Positions 22,277 to 22,648 of a stretch of 22,648 nt of DNA are shown piece after piece. The DNA comes from CBDVBD01 sp965372135 (lineage in GTDB: Bacteria; Electryoneota; RPQS01; CBDVBD01), in the NCBI GenBank assembly GCA_965372135.1, contig CBDVBD010000038.1, positions 1 through 22,648 of the forward strand. Direction: 5' to 3'. Numbering within the stretch: position 1 is the stretch's first letter; every line of letters starts with the position of its first letter. A program made the translations under genes and the position numbers. The notes beneath the pieces were generated by a model that worked only from the letters and a program-made list of their open reading frames with translations, was not told the origin of the DNA and made no database searches.

Positions 22277-22648
22277 CACACTTACGGCATTGGGGACTGG
22301 CGGTTGGGCTATTCGTCGGGATTTTCTTGCTATCCGGCGCGGTACTGCCTAAGGATATTCAGCGACCGGAACAGGTGGTCAGTAAACGGATAACGGTGTA
22401 CGATAAGAAGACGTACGAGGAATTGGCGCACCTTTGGAAAGCGTACTATGATGAATTTCCCTCGGAAGACGCCTACGCCAACTGGATGTATGCCGCCCGG
22501 TATGCGGGTGATGAGGATTACAAGAAATTACTGGACAAGGGGCGGAAGAAGTATCCCGCGAATCCCACGCTGCTGTATTTAGCGGCAATGGAGAAGTGCG
22601 GGATGCACATTGACATCGAAGCTCGGCAGTATTTGGAACGAGCTACGG
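22273..22648 (+). CDS. Secreted TPR-like protein, N-terminal part only
   Basis: The frame is open from the ATG at 22273 to the right edge, 125 codons, so the C-terminus is missing. AAAGGAG lies 7 nt before the ATG. A signal peptide is clear: basic start MTHLRHW, hydrophobic GLAVGLFVGIFLLSGAV (8-24) and a likely cleavage or lipobox-free end near residue 26. The mature part is helical and repeat-like: TYEELAHLWKAYYDEFPSED, YANWMYAARYAGDEDY, then KKYPANPTLLYLAAMEKCG. The spacing and the NPTLLYLAA segment fit TPR-type helix pairs found in secreted proteins of FCB candidate phyla. A scaffold role at the cell envelope is likely; nothing more specific can be said. Confidence 0.75.
   Translation, partial: MTHLRHWGLAVGLFVGIFLLSGAVLPKDIQRPEQVVSKRITVYDKKTYEELAHLWKAYYDEFPSEDAYANWMYAARYAGDEDYKKLLDKGRKKYPANPTLLYLAAMEKCGMHIDIEARQYLERAT

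Noticed and set aside
1..22648. Defence island, CRISPR array, prophage, integron or insertion sequence
   Set aside because: No repeat-spacer array, transposase, integrase, phage or toxin-antitoxin motif was seen on either strand; the genes are mainly metabolic, signalling and secreted-protein genes.

Overview
The window comes from a bacterium of moderate GC content. Several features point to the wider FCB superphylum (Fibrobacterota, Chlorobi, Bacteroidota and candidate relatives such as KSB1, Marinimicrobia, Cloacimonadota), though the phylum is an inference. There is a 1731-residue secreted C25 (gingipain-type) protease ending in a YPNPFN type IX secretion sorting tail, a secreted TPR-like protein, and a second secreted protein of the DPSR...SHS type. 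Recognisable promoters are sigma70-like (TTGA(C/A/T)(A/T) with a 16-17 nt spacer and TATWTT), not the Bacteroidetes TAnnTTTG type. Most starts have a good Shine-Dalgarno site.

Left half, all on the minus strand. A promoter near 6300 drives a housekeeping run in transcription order: cysteine desulfurase (NifS/IscS type), membrane-anchored alpha/beta hydrolase, tRNA 2-thiouridylase mnmA (GTG start overlapping the hydrolase stop), panB, panC, and a GlmU-type nucleotidyltransferase without the acetyltransferase half. The desulfurase can supply sulfur to MnmA; PanB and PanC are two steps of pantothenate synthesis. A separately promoted, truncated secreted-protein gene lies at the left edge. Upstream, another minus-strand unit holds low-specificity threonine aldolase overlapping a REC-GAF-PAS histidine kinase, closed by a strong hairpin at 6399-6424. 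Further right is an NmrA-like NAD(P)-binding protein with its own promoter, and between it and the aldolase a compact two-hairpin palindromic element.

Strand switch at about 10.92-11.12 kb. Facing promoters flank an 8-bp inverted repeat that is itself bracketed symmetrically by two copies of a 9-nt direct repeat, which looks like a composite operator.

Right half, all on the plus strand. It carries a PflX-type radical SAM protein, overlapped by a small basic protein that is essentially the isolated winged-helix end of CvfB; an unrecognised 167-residue protein; a short soluble histidine kinase; and a FapA/DUF342 protein. Then come the large C25 protease, the molybdopterin-guanine dinucleotide adapter MobB, and the start of the TPR-like secreted protein. 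The most interesting points are the operator at the strand switch, the twin-hairpin element, the isolated CvfB winged helix, the protease with Tyr where the catalytic His is expected, the hydrolase wedged between desulfurase and mnmA, and tiny upstream ORFs with good ribosome sites. No tRNA, rRNA, CRISPR array, insertion sequence or phage gene was recognised.
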